A program made the position numbers and the translations under genes. 64,000 bases of DNA, taken from NCBI GenBank assembly GCA_964640725.1, contig CAZXIJ010000004.1, positions 62,001 through 126,000 of the forward strand. Reading direction: 5' to 3'. Origin of the DNA: CALHVX01 sp964640725 (GTDB taxonomy: Bacteria; Pseudomonadota; Gammaproteobacteria; Pseudomonadales; Azotimanducaceae). Positions 25,239 through 33,728 of the stretch are shown piece after piece. The notes below the pieces were generated by a model, which was not told the origin of the DNA, ran no database searches, and was given only the letters and a program-made list of their open reading frames with translations. The stretch's first letter is position 1. Every line of letters starts with the position of its first letter.

Positions 25239-26669
25239 ATGGCCGATGCACTCGAGTTCTATATCAACGGGGAATGGGTCAAGCCGTCTGGCACGGGGAC
25301 GGTGGACGTCATCAATCCGGCCACGGAAGAACCGGTCGGCAAAATCGCCATGGGTAACGAGACCGATGTAGACCGCGCGGTGGCTGCCGCCAAGGCAGCC
25401 TTCGAGACCTACTCGCAAACCACCAAAGAAGAGCGCATGGCGCTGCTGGGAAAAATCATCGAGGTCTACCAGACCAAGATGCCAGAGATCGCGCAGGCAA
25501 TTTCCGAAGAGATGGGCGCGCCGCTGGGCCTGGCCAATGCCGCTCAAGCACCCTCAGGGCTGGGTCACTTCATGACGACGCTTAACGTCCTGAAAGACTT
25601 TGAGTTCGAAGAAGACATCGGTACCTCGCACGTGATCCGCGAGCCGGCCGGCGTCTGCGGTTTCATTACGCCCTGGAACTGGCCGATCAACCAGATCGCC
25701 TGCAAGGTCGCTCCGGCTCTGGCAGCGGGCTGCACCATGGTGCTGAAGCCCTCAGAAGTCGCCCCCTTCAACGCCGTCGTGTTCGCCAAGGTGCTCGACG
25801 AGGCCGGTGTCCCGCCGGGCGTCTTCAACCTGATTAACGGCGATGGCCCGACCGTGGGCGCCGCGCTGTCCTCGCATCCGGACGTCGACATGATGTCCTT
25901 CACCGGATCGACGCGCGCTGGCATCGAGGTGGCAAAGAACGCCGCACCGACGGTCAAGCGAGTCGCTCAGGAGCTGGGCGGCAAGTCTGCCAACATTATT
26001 CTGGACGATGCGGACTTCACCAAAAACATCAGCCGCGATGTCTTCGGCATGTGCATGAATTCTGGCCAGTCCTGCAACGCGCCGACGCGCATGCTGGTCC
26101 CGAATGCACGCATGGACGAAGCCGCAGCAATCGCCAAGGCCGCCGCCGAGAACATCAAGGTCGGCGCCCCGGATGCTGAAGGGACCACCATTGGCCCCGT
26201 CGTGTCCGAGGTACAGTTCAACAAGATCCAGGACCTGATCCAGAAAGGCATCGACGAAGGCGCAACCCTTCAGATCGGCGGCACGGGACGACCGGAAGGC
26301 CTGAACCGTGGCTTCTACATCAAGCCGACCGTGTTCTCGCACGTCACCAACGAGATGACCATCGCCCGGGAAGAAATCTTTGGCCCGGTGCTGTCGCTGA
26401 TCGGCTACGAGAACGATGACGACGCCGTTCGCATCGCCAACGACACGGTCTACGGGCTGTCCGGCTACATCTCATCGGGGGATCCGGAGCGCGCCAAGGC
26501 AATGGCCCGACGCATCCGCACGGGCAACGTCCACCTGAACGGTGCCCCGGTCGACAACAACGCACCTTTCGGGGGCTACAAGCAGTCCGGCAACGGGCGG
26601 GAATGGGGTCGCTTCGGCCTCGAAGAGTTCCTGGAGACCAAAGCCATCATGGGCTACAACGCCGCCTGA
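25239..26669 (+). CDS. Aldehyde dehydrogenase family protein
   Basis: A 476-residue NAD(P)-dependent aldehyde dehydrogenase. TPWNWPINQIACKVAPAL and FTGSTRAG lie in the nucleotide domain, the general base is the Glu of QELGGKSAN, and the catalytic Cys is in NSGQSCNAPTR; EEIFGPVLS and the C-terminal PFGGYKQSGNGREWG complete the family pattern. It oxidises an aldehyde to the carboxylic acid. The gene faces a CYP153-type P450 and ferredoxin pair across a shared terminator, so a fatty or terminal aldehyde is an attractive substrate, as inference. The start is secured by a strong ribosome site, and codon use and terminator suggest high expression. It could equally serve another aldehyde in general metabolism. 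Confidence 0.95.
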   Translation: MADALEFYINGEWVKPSGTGTVDVINPATEEPVGKIAMGNETDVDRAVAAAKAAFETYSQTTKEERMALLGKIIEVYQTKMPEIAQAISEEMGAPLGLANAAQAPSGLGHFMTTLNVLKDFEFEEDIGTSHVIREPAGVCGFITPWNWPINQIACKVAPALAAGCTMVLKPSEVAPFNAVVFAKVLDEAGVPPGVFNLINGDGPTVGAALSSHPDVDMMSFTGSTRAGIEVAKNAAPTVKRVAQELGGKSANIILDDADFTKNISRDVFGMCMNSGQSCNAPTRMLVPNARMDEAAAIAKAAAENIKVGAPDAEGTTIGPVVSEVQFNKIQDLIQKGIDEGATLQIGGTGRPEGLNRGFYIKPTVFSHVTNEMTIAREEIFGPVLSLIGYENDDDAVRIANDTVYGLSGYISSGDPERAKAMARRIRTGNVHLNGAPVDNNAPFGGYKQSGNGREWGRFGLEEFLETKAIMGYNAA

Positions 26670-26686
26670 CCGGCACCTCGCCTGGG

Positions 26687-26716
26687 AAAAGGCCCGCAGC
26701 TGCGGGCCTTTTTTTT
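26687..26716. terminator. Strong intrinsic terminator between aldehyde dehydrogenase and P450 genes
   Basis: A 26-nt fully palindromic stem (arm AAAAGGCCCGCAG and its complement) is followed by an unbroken T run to 26716. The A run on the left gives a shorter T run on the other strand, so it may serve both convergent genes. Confidence 0.92.
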
Positions 26717-26770
26717 GCGCCCGGCACGGGCCAGGCGATGCGTTGCCCCGGAAGGCAAAGCCCGCCCTGA

Positions 26771-28072
26771 TCAGGCTGCCGTCAGCTGCACAGGCAGCTT
26801 GGTATAGCCCTTTACGAAGGTCGAGTACGTGAGCTCCGGCTCACCCACGACTTTGATATCGCTAAAGCGCTTGAAGAACTCCTCCCACACGATCCGCAGC
26901 TGCATCTCGGCGACCCGGTTGCCCATGCAGCGATGCAGGCCAAAGCCAAAGGCAATGTGCGAGCGCGCGTTCGGCCGGTCGATCTGATACTCCAGCGGGT
27001 GATCAAACTGGCGCGGGTCCTGATTGCCCGACACGTACCACATGATGACCTTCTCGCCCTTGGGAATCGTGACCCCGTTGAGCTCGACGTCGCAGGTCGT
27101 ACGCCGACGCATGTGCGCCAGCGGCGTCTGCCAGCGAATGGTCTCGGAAACCATGTTCGGAATCAGGGACTGATCGGCCTTGAGCTTGGCAAACTGCGCG
27201 GGGTTCTGGTTGAGTGCCAACACACTGCCCGAGAGCGTGTTGCGGGTGGTGTCGTTCCCGCCAACGATGAGCAGGATCAAGTTGCCGAGGTACTCCATCG
27301 GCGGCATGTTTTTGGTCGATTCGCCATGCGCGAGCATGGAGATCAGATCATTGCCCCCGGGGCCGTTCGCACGCTCCTGCCAGAGGCCGCTGAAGTACTC
27401 CAGGCACTCAAGCAACTCGGCGCGACGCTGCTCCTCGGATTCGACGATGCCGGACCCGGGCCCTGCCGTTGCCACGTCAGACCAGCGGGTCAGCTTGCGA
27501 CGCTCCTCCCAGGGAAAGTCGAACAGGGTGGCCAGCATCTGGGTGGTCTGCTCGATGGAGACGCGGTCGACCCAGTCAAAGGTTTCGCCCACGGGCAGAG
27601 AATCCAGGATATCGCCAGCTCGCTGCCGGATCGTCGACTCGATTGCCGCAAGGTTTCGGGGGCCCGCCACAGGCGCCACGACCTTGCGTTGCTGATCGTG
27701 TTTGGGCGGGTCCATGGCGATGAACATGGGCAGGGTAAATTCTTCATCGTCATCGGCGATGGTAATACCGCCTTCCGACGAGAACCGCTCGTGGTCCATA
27801 TCGACCGCTTTGATGTCTTCATAGCGGGTGACCGACCAGTAAGAGCCTGATTCGGTGACGGAGTTCGGGCAGAAGTGCACTGGTGCTTCTTCGCGCAGGC
27901 GCTCAAAGTAAGGCGCGATCGCGTTGTGTTCGAACAGCTCCGGGCGAGCCACATCGAAAGTGTCCAGGGGCAACGCTTGCACGTCCTCCGGGGTGTACGG
28001 TCGACGTTCGTTGCCGACGCTGTCCCACAGGTCGCTGCGGTTGGGGCTGGGCTGTTCGATCGCTTCACTCAT
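26771..28072 (-). CDS. Cytochrome P450, CYP153-type alkane hydroxylase
   Basis: A 433-residue soluble P450. Features typical of CYP153 are IAMDPPKHDQQRKVV, the I-helix LIVGGNDTTRNTLSG (Asn-Asp instead of the usual His/Glu-Thr pattern) and the heme loop FGFGLHRCMGNRVAEMQ with the thiolate Cys near residue 382. CYP153 enzymes hydroxylate the terminal carbon of medium-chain alkanes, alkenes or fatty acids, needing a ferredoxin and reductase. GGAG stands seven bases before the ATG. The [2Fe-2S] ferredoxin gene lies 13 nt upstream on the same strand; no reductase gene is adjacent. With the facing aldehyde dehydrogenase only an alcohol dehydrogenase is missing for alkane-to-acid conversion. The subfamily call is from memory of motifs. 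Confidence 0.88.
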   Translation of the reverse strand: MSEAIEQPSPNRSDLWDSVGNERRPYTPEDVQALPLDTFDVARPELFEHNAIAPYFERLREEAPVHFCPNSVTESGSYWSVTRYEDIKAVDMDHERFSSEGGITIADDDEEFTLPMFIAMDPPKHDQQRKVVAPVAGPRNLAAIESTIRQRAGDILDSLPVGETFDWVDRVSIEQTTQMLATLFDFPWEERRKLTRWSDVATAGPGSGIVESEEQRRAELLECLEYFSGLWQERANGPGGNDLISMLAHGESTKNMPPMEYLGNLILLIVGGNDTTRNTLSGSVLALNQNPAQFAKLKADQSLIPNMVSETIRWQTPLAHMRRRTTCDVELNGVTIPKGEKVIMWYVSGNQDPRQFDHPLEYQIDRPNARSHIAFGFGLHRCMGNRVAEMQLRIVWEEFFKRFSDIKVVGEPELTYSTFVKGYTKLPVQLTAA

Positions 28073-28085
28073 GGGGTGTCTCCGG

Positions 28086-28406
28086 CTACATCTGAAATTC
28101 GGGCACGTTGACGGTCAGACCGTCGAGTTCGTCGGTCACGGCCACCTGGCAGCTGAGCCGAGAGTTACTTTCGCGTTCCGGATTCAGGTCCAGCATCGCT
28201 TCTTCGCGATCGTCCGGTTGGCCTACCTTCGCCATCCAGTCACCGGCAACAACGACGTGACAGGTCGCACAGGAACACTCCCCGCCGCAGTCAGCATCGA
28301 TCCCGGGCACGCCGTTATCCACAGCTGCAGCCATGACCGATTGGCCCGTTGTGGCGTCTACCACGTGCTCGGTGCCATCGTGTTCGATGTAGGTAATCTT
28401 CGGCAT
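28086..28406 (-). CDS. [2Fe-2S] ferredoxin, P450 redox partner
   Basis: A 106-residue adrenodoxin/putidaredoxin-type ferredoxin. Cluster ligands are Cys40, Cys46 and Cys49 (DCGGECSCATC, CX5CX2C) and Cys86 (RLSCQV); an additional Cys44 is inside the loop. It begins MPKITYIEHDGTEHVV and ends near NVPEFQM, the usual length. It would carry single electrons from a flavoprotein reductase to the P450. AAAGGA lies five bases before the ATG, and the P450 gene follows after 13 nt, so both are clearly one operon. The promoter region upstream shows a -10-like TATACT and a small palindrome. It could also serve the other P450 in the window. Confidence 0.95.
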   Translation of the reverse strand: MPKITYIEHDGTEHVVDATTGQSVMAAAVDNGVPGIDADCGGECSCATCHVVVAGDWMAKVGQPDDREEAMLDLNPERESNSRLSCQVAVTDELDGLTVNVPEFQM

Positions 28407-28465
28407 TGGATCCTTTTCTCCGACAATCTCGATTGAAAGTACTCGGCCACAGCTCCCGGGAACTG

Positions 28466-28488
28466 TTGACTTCATTGTCAATAGTATA
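28466..28488 (-). promoter_or_regulatory. Candidate promoter and operator of the ferredoxin-P450 operon
   Basis: On the minus strand TATACT (28488-28483) could be a -10 element; transcription would then start near 28476, inside the inverted repeat TTGAC-N6-GTCAA (28466-28481). An operator over the start site would suit repression relieved by substrate. No -35 box is visible and no regulator gene is adjacent. Confidence 0.4.
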
Positions 28489-28683
28489 ACGAGGCGCTGC
28501 CTCCGGTGCGCGCCCGGATCGGGACCGGTGTCTCACCGGCGCATTTCGGCAAGGCCAACCGGTTACTTTCGGCCAAACCTACACCTAAGTCCATATAAAA
28601 CAAGGACCTGCAGCACTCCGGATCATCGCTGGGCTGGGAGGGTTACCGGGTGAATCGACCCGAAAACCCCCGCCAGGCAGGCC

Positions 28684-30066
28684 TTAGAACCGAGCCAGGC
28701 GGGCAATTCGCTCGGGGTCGTCGCAGGTTTTGTAAAGCCGCCAGGACACGGCCAGAGCGACCAGGAACAACCCTGTCGCCATGCCAGCCCAATAGCCATA
28801 GACCCCGAGTGCCGGCAGACCGAAGTGGCCCCAGGCCAGCACCTCGCCCAGCGGCAGCGCGATCACCCAAAACCCGGCAAACCCGAACAACATGGGCGCT
28901 GTGGTGTCCTTGAAGCCCCGCAGCGCCCCGACCGCCACGGCATTGGCGTCATCGACGATCTGATACACCGCTACGAAAATGACCAGCGCAGCCGCGGTCG
29001 GCACGACAGCCGGGTCTGTCGTGTAGAGCGCGACCAGTTGATGGCGCCCCAGAATCAGAGCCAGGCTCACCAGCACGCCGTAGATCAGCGCCATCATCAT
29101 CGCGGTGCGCGCGGCGAGTCGCGCCGCTTCCAGGTCGTTCTGGCCAACAAAGAAACCCACGCGAATGCCGGCTGCGGCACCCAGCCCCATGGGCAGGACA
29201 TAGGTCAGCCAGTTGACGTTCCCGGCGACGCTGTGGGCCGCCAGTTCAGGTACGCCGATACGACCAATAAGGAGGCTGATCAGCGCGAATACCGCCATCT
29301 CCAGGAAGATCGCAAAACCGATCGGCGCACCGATCTTGAGGATTCGCCCGAGCTCGGAGGCAATGGGCCAATCCAGGGTTGCGAACACCTGGAGCTGAGC
29401 AAAGAACGGGCGCCGGACAACGACGATCATCAGCAGCAGTTCGAGCCAGAAAACCACCGCGGTGGCGTAGCCGCAGCCAACGCCGCCCAGCTCCGGAAAG
29501 CCCCAGGCACCGTAAATCAGTGCGTAATTCAACGCCGCGTTCACCGGCAGCACGGCAGCCGCGATGTACATGGGCGGCCGGGTCTCGCCAAGCCCCTCGC
29601 AGACCTGACGCAACGATACGTAAAGCACCAGCGCCGGAATGCCCAGGCTGGCCGCAGCCAGGTAGCCCACTGCGATGCGCGTGACTTCCGGGTCCTGGCC
29701 GAACCAGGCGAAGAACGGCGCTGCGTTGCGCAAAGCCAGGGTCAGCAGCGCACCGGTTCCGAGACTGAGCCAGAGCCCCTGCCGAACGCGACGCCCGCCA
29801 TCGGTGAGCTGCCCGGCGCCGCGGAGCTGCGAGACGATCGGGGTCAGCGCCATGGTGAAACCGGTACACAGCAGGAACAGCGGCCACAGGAAATTGCCGG
29901 CGATGTGGACCCCAGCAAGATCAACGGCGCTGTAGCGCCCCGCCATAACGGTGTCAAGAAAGCCGGTGGCCATGATGAAGAACTGAGTTGCCATCATCGG
30001 CCAACCCAGCTTCAGGAGGGCACGCCACTCCTTGTCGGGGGGGGCCGATACAGCAATGTCACTCAT
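28684..30066 (-). CDS. MATE family efflux transporter
   Basis: A 460-residue protein with about twelve transmembrane helices in two homologous halves, the length and layout of NorM-type multidrug and toxin extruders. Recognisable segments are FLDTVMAGRYSAVDLAG in helix 1-2, SQLRGAGQ, and in the second half LPMGLGAAAGIRVGFFVGQ, the family's conserved second-half segment. It exports cationic drugs or metabolites using Na+ or H+. The ATG at 30066 is preferred over an in-frame TTG two codons upstream; the ribosome site is weak. Neighbouring genes on this strand are unrelated and it seems to be monocistronic. Export of oxidised products cannot be concluded from position. Confidence 0.92.
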   Translation of the reverse strand: MSDIAVSAPPDKEWRALLKLGWPMMATQFFIMATGFLDTVMAGRYSAVDLAGVHIAGNFLWPLFLLCTGFTMALTPIVSQLRGAGQLTDGGRRVRQGLWLSLGTGALLTLALRNAAPFFAWFGQDPEVTRIAVGYLAAASLGIPALVLYVSLRQVCEGLGETRPPMYIAAAVLPVNAALNYALIYGAWGFPELGGVGCGYATAVVFWLELLLMIVVVRRPFFAQLQVFATLDWPIASELGRILKIGAPIGFAIFLEMAVFALISLLIGRIGVPELAAHSVAGNVNWLTYVLPMGLGAAAGIRVGFFVGQNDLEAARLAARTAMMMALIYGVLVSLALILGRHQLVALYTTDPAVVPTAAALVIFVAVYQIVDDANAVAVGALRGFKDTTAPMLFGFAGFWVIALPLGEVLAWGHFGLPALGVYGYWAGMATGLFLVALAVSWRLYKTCDDPERIARLARF

Positions 30067-30254
30067 GCGCAAGGCCCCGTAGTTTTCCCTGCCCTGTCAT
30101 TCACCCGCGGCGAGCGCTAAATGAAGGCCATCCGTCCATTAGAAGGCATGTGCCCGAAGATGCCGCAGTCTACGAGAAGCCACCGCCCCTTTCACAGGCA
30201 TTCCAGCTACCATTGGCGGGTCCTGAACCTGCTCTGGGGGAGCCTGCACAGATC

Positions 30255-32140
30255 ATGCGCATCCTGATATACATCATAGCCCTGGCTATCTTTCTGTCGA
30301 TCGTGAACCTGGGCGCCCGGTGGCTCCTTGGCGAGGAGGACGGGCCTGCGGCGGACACTTCGACCGTGACGGCTGTCGCCGAGGAAAGTGCCGTTGCGCC
30401 CGCCAAAGATCGCGACGTCGCCAACCGCGTGGCGGCGGTGACGGAGCCGATGCCCGACAGTGCAGGCGCGCAAGCAGACCCTGAGACCGGGGCTCAGGAC
30501 AGCTCTGAGAGCGGCGCTGAGAGCGGCGCTGAGAGCGGCGCTGAGANNNNNNNNNNNNNNNNNNNNNNNNNNNNNNNNNNNNNNNNNNNNNNNNNNNNNN
30601 NNNNNNNNNNNNNNNNNNNNNNNNNNNNNNNNNNNNNNNNNNNNNNGCTCAGGACAGCTCTGAGAGCGGCGCTGAGAGCGGCGCTGAGAGCGGCGCTGAG
30701 AACGTTGCAGAAAGCGGCGCTCAGAGCGGCGCTCAGAGCGGCGAGGAAGCCACTCTGGCGGCCACCGCTGCCCTTGAGAAGACGGTGCAAGCACCAGCCC
30801 CAGCGCAAGAGCCCCAACCTGAGTCCAAATCCGCGCCCGCACCAGAGCCCGCGCCAGAGCCAGAGCCAGAGTCAGAGCAGTCCGTCGCAACTGCCGGCAC
30901 GCCTGCACCGACCCTTGCGCCAGTATTGGCCACCACGCCGGCAGGCAAAGAAAGCATCGCGGCGGACGAGTTGGCCGCAGTCGAAGCAGCGGTTGGCGCC
31001 GCAGAGCAGGAAGTCGCCGCCGCAGTCGCCGCGGTCGCAACGGCGACTGAAGCGTCCGAAAGTGCGCCCAGCGTTACCGAAGCACCAGCACCTGCCGTCA
31101 GTTCAGACCATTCAGGCTCCACGCCCCAGGCCGAGACCGAGACCGAGACCGAAGCCGAGACCGAGGACAGGCCTGAAGCCCGGCCCGAAGCCCCGGTGAC
31201 CGCGACCTCCGACAGCGCACCGCCAGTTGAGAAAGCCAACCTTGCGCAAGCGCCGGGTGCTGAAAGCCCTGCCGTCGAAGCATCTGCGGCGCAGGCAGCG
31301 GTCGCGCCAGAGCCGACAGCGATCGCGGCGGCCACAGAGCCGACAGTCGCTGCAATCGCCGCAACGAACGAAGAAGCCGCCACGGCAAAGGCCGCGCAAG
31401 CCGTGGCACCGGAAATGGAAGCCGAAGAGCAAGTCGCAGCAGAAGACGCAGTAGAAGACGCAGCAGAAGACTCAGCAGAAGACGCAGCTGATGAACCCAA
31501 TGCGCTGGAGCGCTTTGCGTCGGGGGCACAGAGCGTTGCCGATAGCGCCATGGACAAAGTCACCGCGACCATTCAATCGGTCTCGGATGTCATCGCTGGG
31601 GACGATGAGGAAACGGTCGCGGCCGCACCGCTGGCGCAAAGCGCAGAGGCCATTGCCGAGGCCGCGACACCAGCGCAGCCCGAAAGCGCCGCTGCTCCGG
31701 AACCGCTGACCGTGACCCCGGATTCGTCCAGGCCGCAGGCCCGCCCGACGGTGCCTGATGCAGTCGCCACGCTCATGCGTCAGAACCCGAACAAGGCACT
31801 GTTGGTGCTGTTCTGGGAACCGTCCGCTACCAGCCCGACGAGCAGCGCCTTCGAGTGGCTGGCCCGCATGCAATCGCGCTACGGCCAGCAGGGGCTGGCG
31901 ACCGTGGCGGTAAACGTCGAGCCCGAAACCAGTGCCAGCAGCGCGCGCCAGATTGCCCATCATCGAAATGTCGAACACCGGCACGATCCTGAGCGAATCC
32001 TGGCCCGGGACTTTTGGGTTCAGGCGCTGCCCAGCGCGTACCTGATCGATGCCGAAGGCAACATGGTCCGCCGCATGGCGCCCTTCGACGCGCAGAAAAT
32101 CGGTGCGCACGAAGACGCGGTGCGCCTGACCGTTCAATGA
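30255..32140 (+). CDS. Membrane-anchored thioredoxin-like protein with a repeat-rich stalk (interrupted by an assembly gap)
   Basis: One gene, apparently broken by a 100-N gap. It starts MRILIYIIALAIFLSIVNLG, a single N-terminal membrane anchor. Next comes a very long Ala/Glu/Pro-rich acidic stalk with SGAE repeats (DNA unit GAGAGCGGCGCT), EPEPES and EDA-type runs. The C-terminal 130 residues have a thioredoxin-like fold (ALLVLFWEPSATSPTSSAFE, later LPSAYLIDAEGNMVRRM) like TlpA domains, but the place of the CxxC is PSATSP: no Cys, so no disulfide chemistry. Removing the duplicated 55 bp plus 100 N puts both halves in one frame, giving about 576 residues. It is probably a periplasmic tether or scaffold; the function is unknown. 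GGGAG lies 12 nt before the ATG, rather far. Confidence 0.75.
30492..30701 (+). repeat. Minisatellite (GAGAGCGGCGCT units) duplicated on both sides of the gap
   Basis: The 55 bases at 30492-30546 are identical to those at 30647-30701. Each contains three 12-bp units coding for Ser-Gly-Ala-Glu. True copy number cannot be known; any whole number of units keeps the frame. Confidence 0.9.
30547..30646. other. Assembly gap (100 N) inside a coding repeat
   Basis: A placeholder gap exactly within the SGAE repeat. As drawn it shifts the frame (155 nt offset, remainder 2 on division by 3); collapsing the repeated flank removes the shift, so the gap length is artificial. Confidence 0.98.
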
Positions 32141-32211
32141 ACAGAGCGCTGCGCCCGCTGACTGTGACGAACATGTGACATTCGCCGGCTAGCTCGCCGG
32201 CGCAGCGGTCC

Positions 32212-32217
32212 TATACT
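32212..32217 (+). promoter_or_regulatory. -10 element (TATACT) directly before a short gene
   Basis: TATACT ends 6 nt before the ATG at 32224, so transcription would begin at or next to the start codon and the mRNA would be leaderless. A GCCGGC-N6-GCCGGC repeat (32184-32201), able to form a hairpin, lies just upstream. Confidence 0.4.
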
Positions 32218-32223
32218 TCGGTC

Positions 32224-32460
32224 ATGCAGTGGCAAGCAGTCAACTCCTCAGCGGATAGCGGCATCCGCCGCACCAGCGAGCGATCGCGGCTGCTGCGCGC
32301 CCCTGCCGACAATGACCGCCCTGCCCGTTGGCTGCTGCGCTGGGCACTGCCCCTGGCGCTGCTGTTCGCCGTCGGCGGCGGTGAGCTGCGCAGCCAGGAG
32401 CCGGCGCGCTCGCCGCTGCTTTCGCAGACCCAGGTCGGGCCGCAACCGCCGGGCGGCTAA
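32224..32460 (+). CDS. Small single-pass membrane protein, hypothetical
   Basis: A 78-residue reading frame with one hydrophobic stretch (WLLRWALPLALLFAVGGG, residues about 36-53) after an Arg-rich N-terminus and a Pro/Gln-rich tail, so probably N-in/C-out. I do not recognise a family. Support for it being real: GC-rich third positions, a TATACT box in leaderless position, and a stop codon that overlaps the convergent symporter gene by only 4 nt, in keeping with the packing of this genome. Against it: no ribosome binding site and short length. It lies 83 nt after the thioredoxin-like gene. The function is unknown; a small envelope peptide is all that can be said. Confidence 0.45.
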   Translation: MQWQAVNSSADSGIRRTSERSRLLRAPADNDRPARWLLRWALPLALLFAVGGGELRSQEPARSPLLSQTQVGPQPPGG

Positions 32461-33728
32461 AGCAGCCAGACTGCGAGCGCGAGCGCTAACGCCGTCGGCA
32501 ACCAGATTTTCAGAAAAGCCTGCCAGCCCCCCGGGCCCGACCCTGCATAGGCCATGAGCAACAGCGCCGCTGCCGGCGCCAGCACCTCGCCACCGGTGTA
32601 GTACATGGCATCGTGGAGCGTCAGGTTCTGCCAACGCGCTTCGGCCCAGGCGCCGTACCCCAGGCCTGCCACCATCGACAGCATCCAGACGCTGAGCAGC
32701 GTCAACATCGCGGCTGTCCCACGCTCCAATCCAAATCGCGACTGCTGCCAGGCCACCAGGGGCAACAGCATGACCCAGGCCGCGAGCAGTCCTGCCGCGG
32801 CCAGCAGAGCGCGTACCACAGCCAGGCGCGCGGGTGCTGCGGGGTCCAAAGCCGCAGGCACGATCGCCAGCTCCACTGGCGCAATCCCGATCGCCAGTTC
32901 CCCTGGCGCAACCCCGATCGCCAACGCTGCCCATGTCACCAGAGCAACACCGAATGCAAGGACGCATGCTGGACCGGTCACAGCGGCAGTGCGCGGCAAG
33001 CGTTCCCGCAGGCTCATGGGAACTCCGATGCCGACACCAGCGACCAGCAAAGCCCGGGTTACGGCCAGCCAAATCCCATTCGCATCGAGGGCTCCCAGAT
33101 CGAAGGGCAGTGCCCAAAGGGATTCCGGTAACGGCGCGTCGTGCCGCCCCGCAAAAAGCATCAGCGCACCCAAAAGCAGCAAGCCCACAGGCACCGCCAG
33201 CGTCAGACCGAGCGCCCGCAGGCTGCGATCCAGGCGCAGCCCCAGCAGCCCGGCAATCACGAACAGACCGATCAGGGTCCAGCACAGCAGACCGGTCAGG
33301 CTGCTCGCGCTCTCTCCGGCCGGGAACCACCGGGAATCAGCATGCAGCCAGCGATGCCCTAGCGAATCAGCCGTTGCCTGAAGCTGCCCGCCCGCGCTCG
33401 TCACCTGAACTGTGGCCAGCAGCCAGAGCGCCAGCAACTGCAGGTAGCCAAGCCAGCGCCAGCCTGGGCTCCGATCATCGCGATGCGCGGCCTTAACAAG
33501 GCTGCTCACAGGATCCGGACCGCCCCGCCGACCCAGGGATAGCTCCGCCCAAAACAGAGGCAGACACACCAGCAGCAGCGCGCCAGCAAAAACCAGTACG
33601 AAGGCACCGCCCCCGTGCTCGGCGGCCCAGTGCGGAAACCGCCAGAGCTCGGCAGGTCCCAGGGCAAACGCCAAGGCGAGGCCCAGCCAGAGCAACGCCG
33701 GCTGCTGACCCGGGGCCCGGTCAGTCAT
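32457..33728 (-). CDS. Sodium-dependent symporter, divergent NSS (neurotransmitter:sodium symporter) family
   Basis: A 423-residue protein with about ten to eleven transmembrane helices. ELWRFPHWAAEHGGGAFVLV followed by LPLFWAELSLGRRGG is the helix 1-2 region of NSS/SNF transporters (classical form GNVWRFPYLxxxNGGGAF...LExALGQ), which take up amino acids or related amines with Na+. The usual Gly-Leu-Gly-Asn before WRFP is replaced by ALGPAE, and the unwound part of helix 1 is where Na+ and substrate bind, so specificity must differ. Between helices there is an imperfect internal repeat (VAPGELAIGIAPVELAI). The start ATG overlaps the end of the PLP-enzyme gene by 8 nt, so the two are coupled. 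Confidence 0.8.
   Translation of the reverse strand: MTDRAPGQQPALLWLGLALAFALGPAELWRFPHWAAEHGGGAFVLVFAGALLLVCLPLFWAELSLGRRGGPDPVSSLVKAAHRDDRSPGWRWLGYLQLLALWLLATVQVTSAGGQLQATADSLGHRWLHADSRWFPAGESASSLTGLLCWTLIGLFVIAGLLGLRLDRSLRALGLTLAVPVGLLLLGALMLFAGRHDAPLPESLWALPFDLGALDANGIWLAVTRALLVAGVGIGVPMSLRERLPRTAAVTGPACVLAFGVALVTWAALAIGVAPGELAIGIAPVELAIVPAALDPAAPARLAVVRALLAAAGLLAAWVMLLPLVAWQQSRFGLERGTAAMLTLLSVWMLSMVAGLGYGAWAEARWQNLTLHDAMYYTGGEVLAPAAALLLMAYAGSGPGGWQAFLKIWLPTALALALAVWLL

Noticed and set aside
30450..30760. SGAE repeats as a CRISPR array
   Set aside because: Repeats are contiguous, in frame and protein coding, with no spacers; no cas genes are present.
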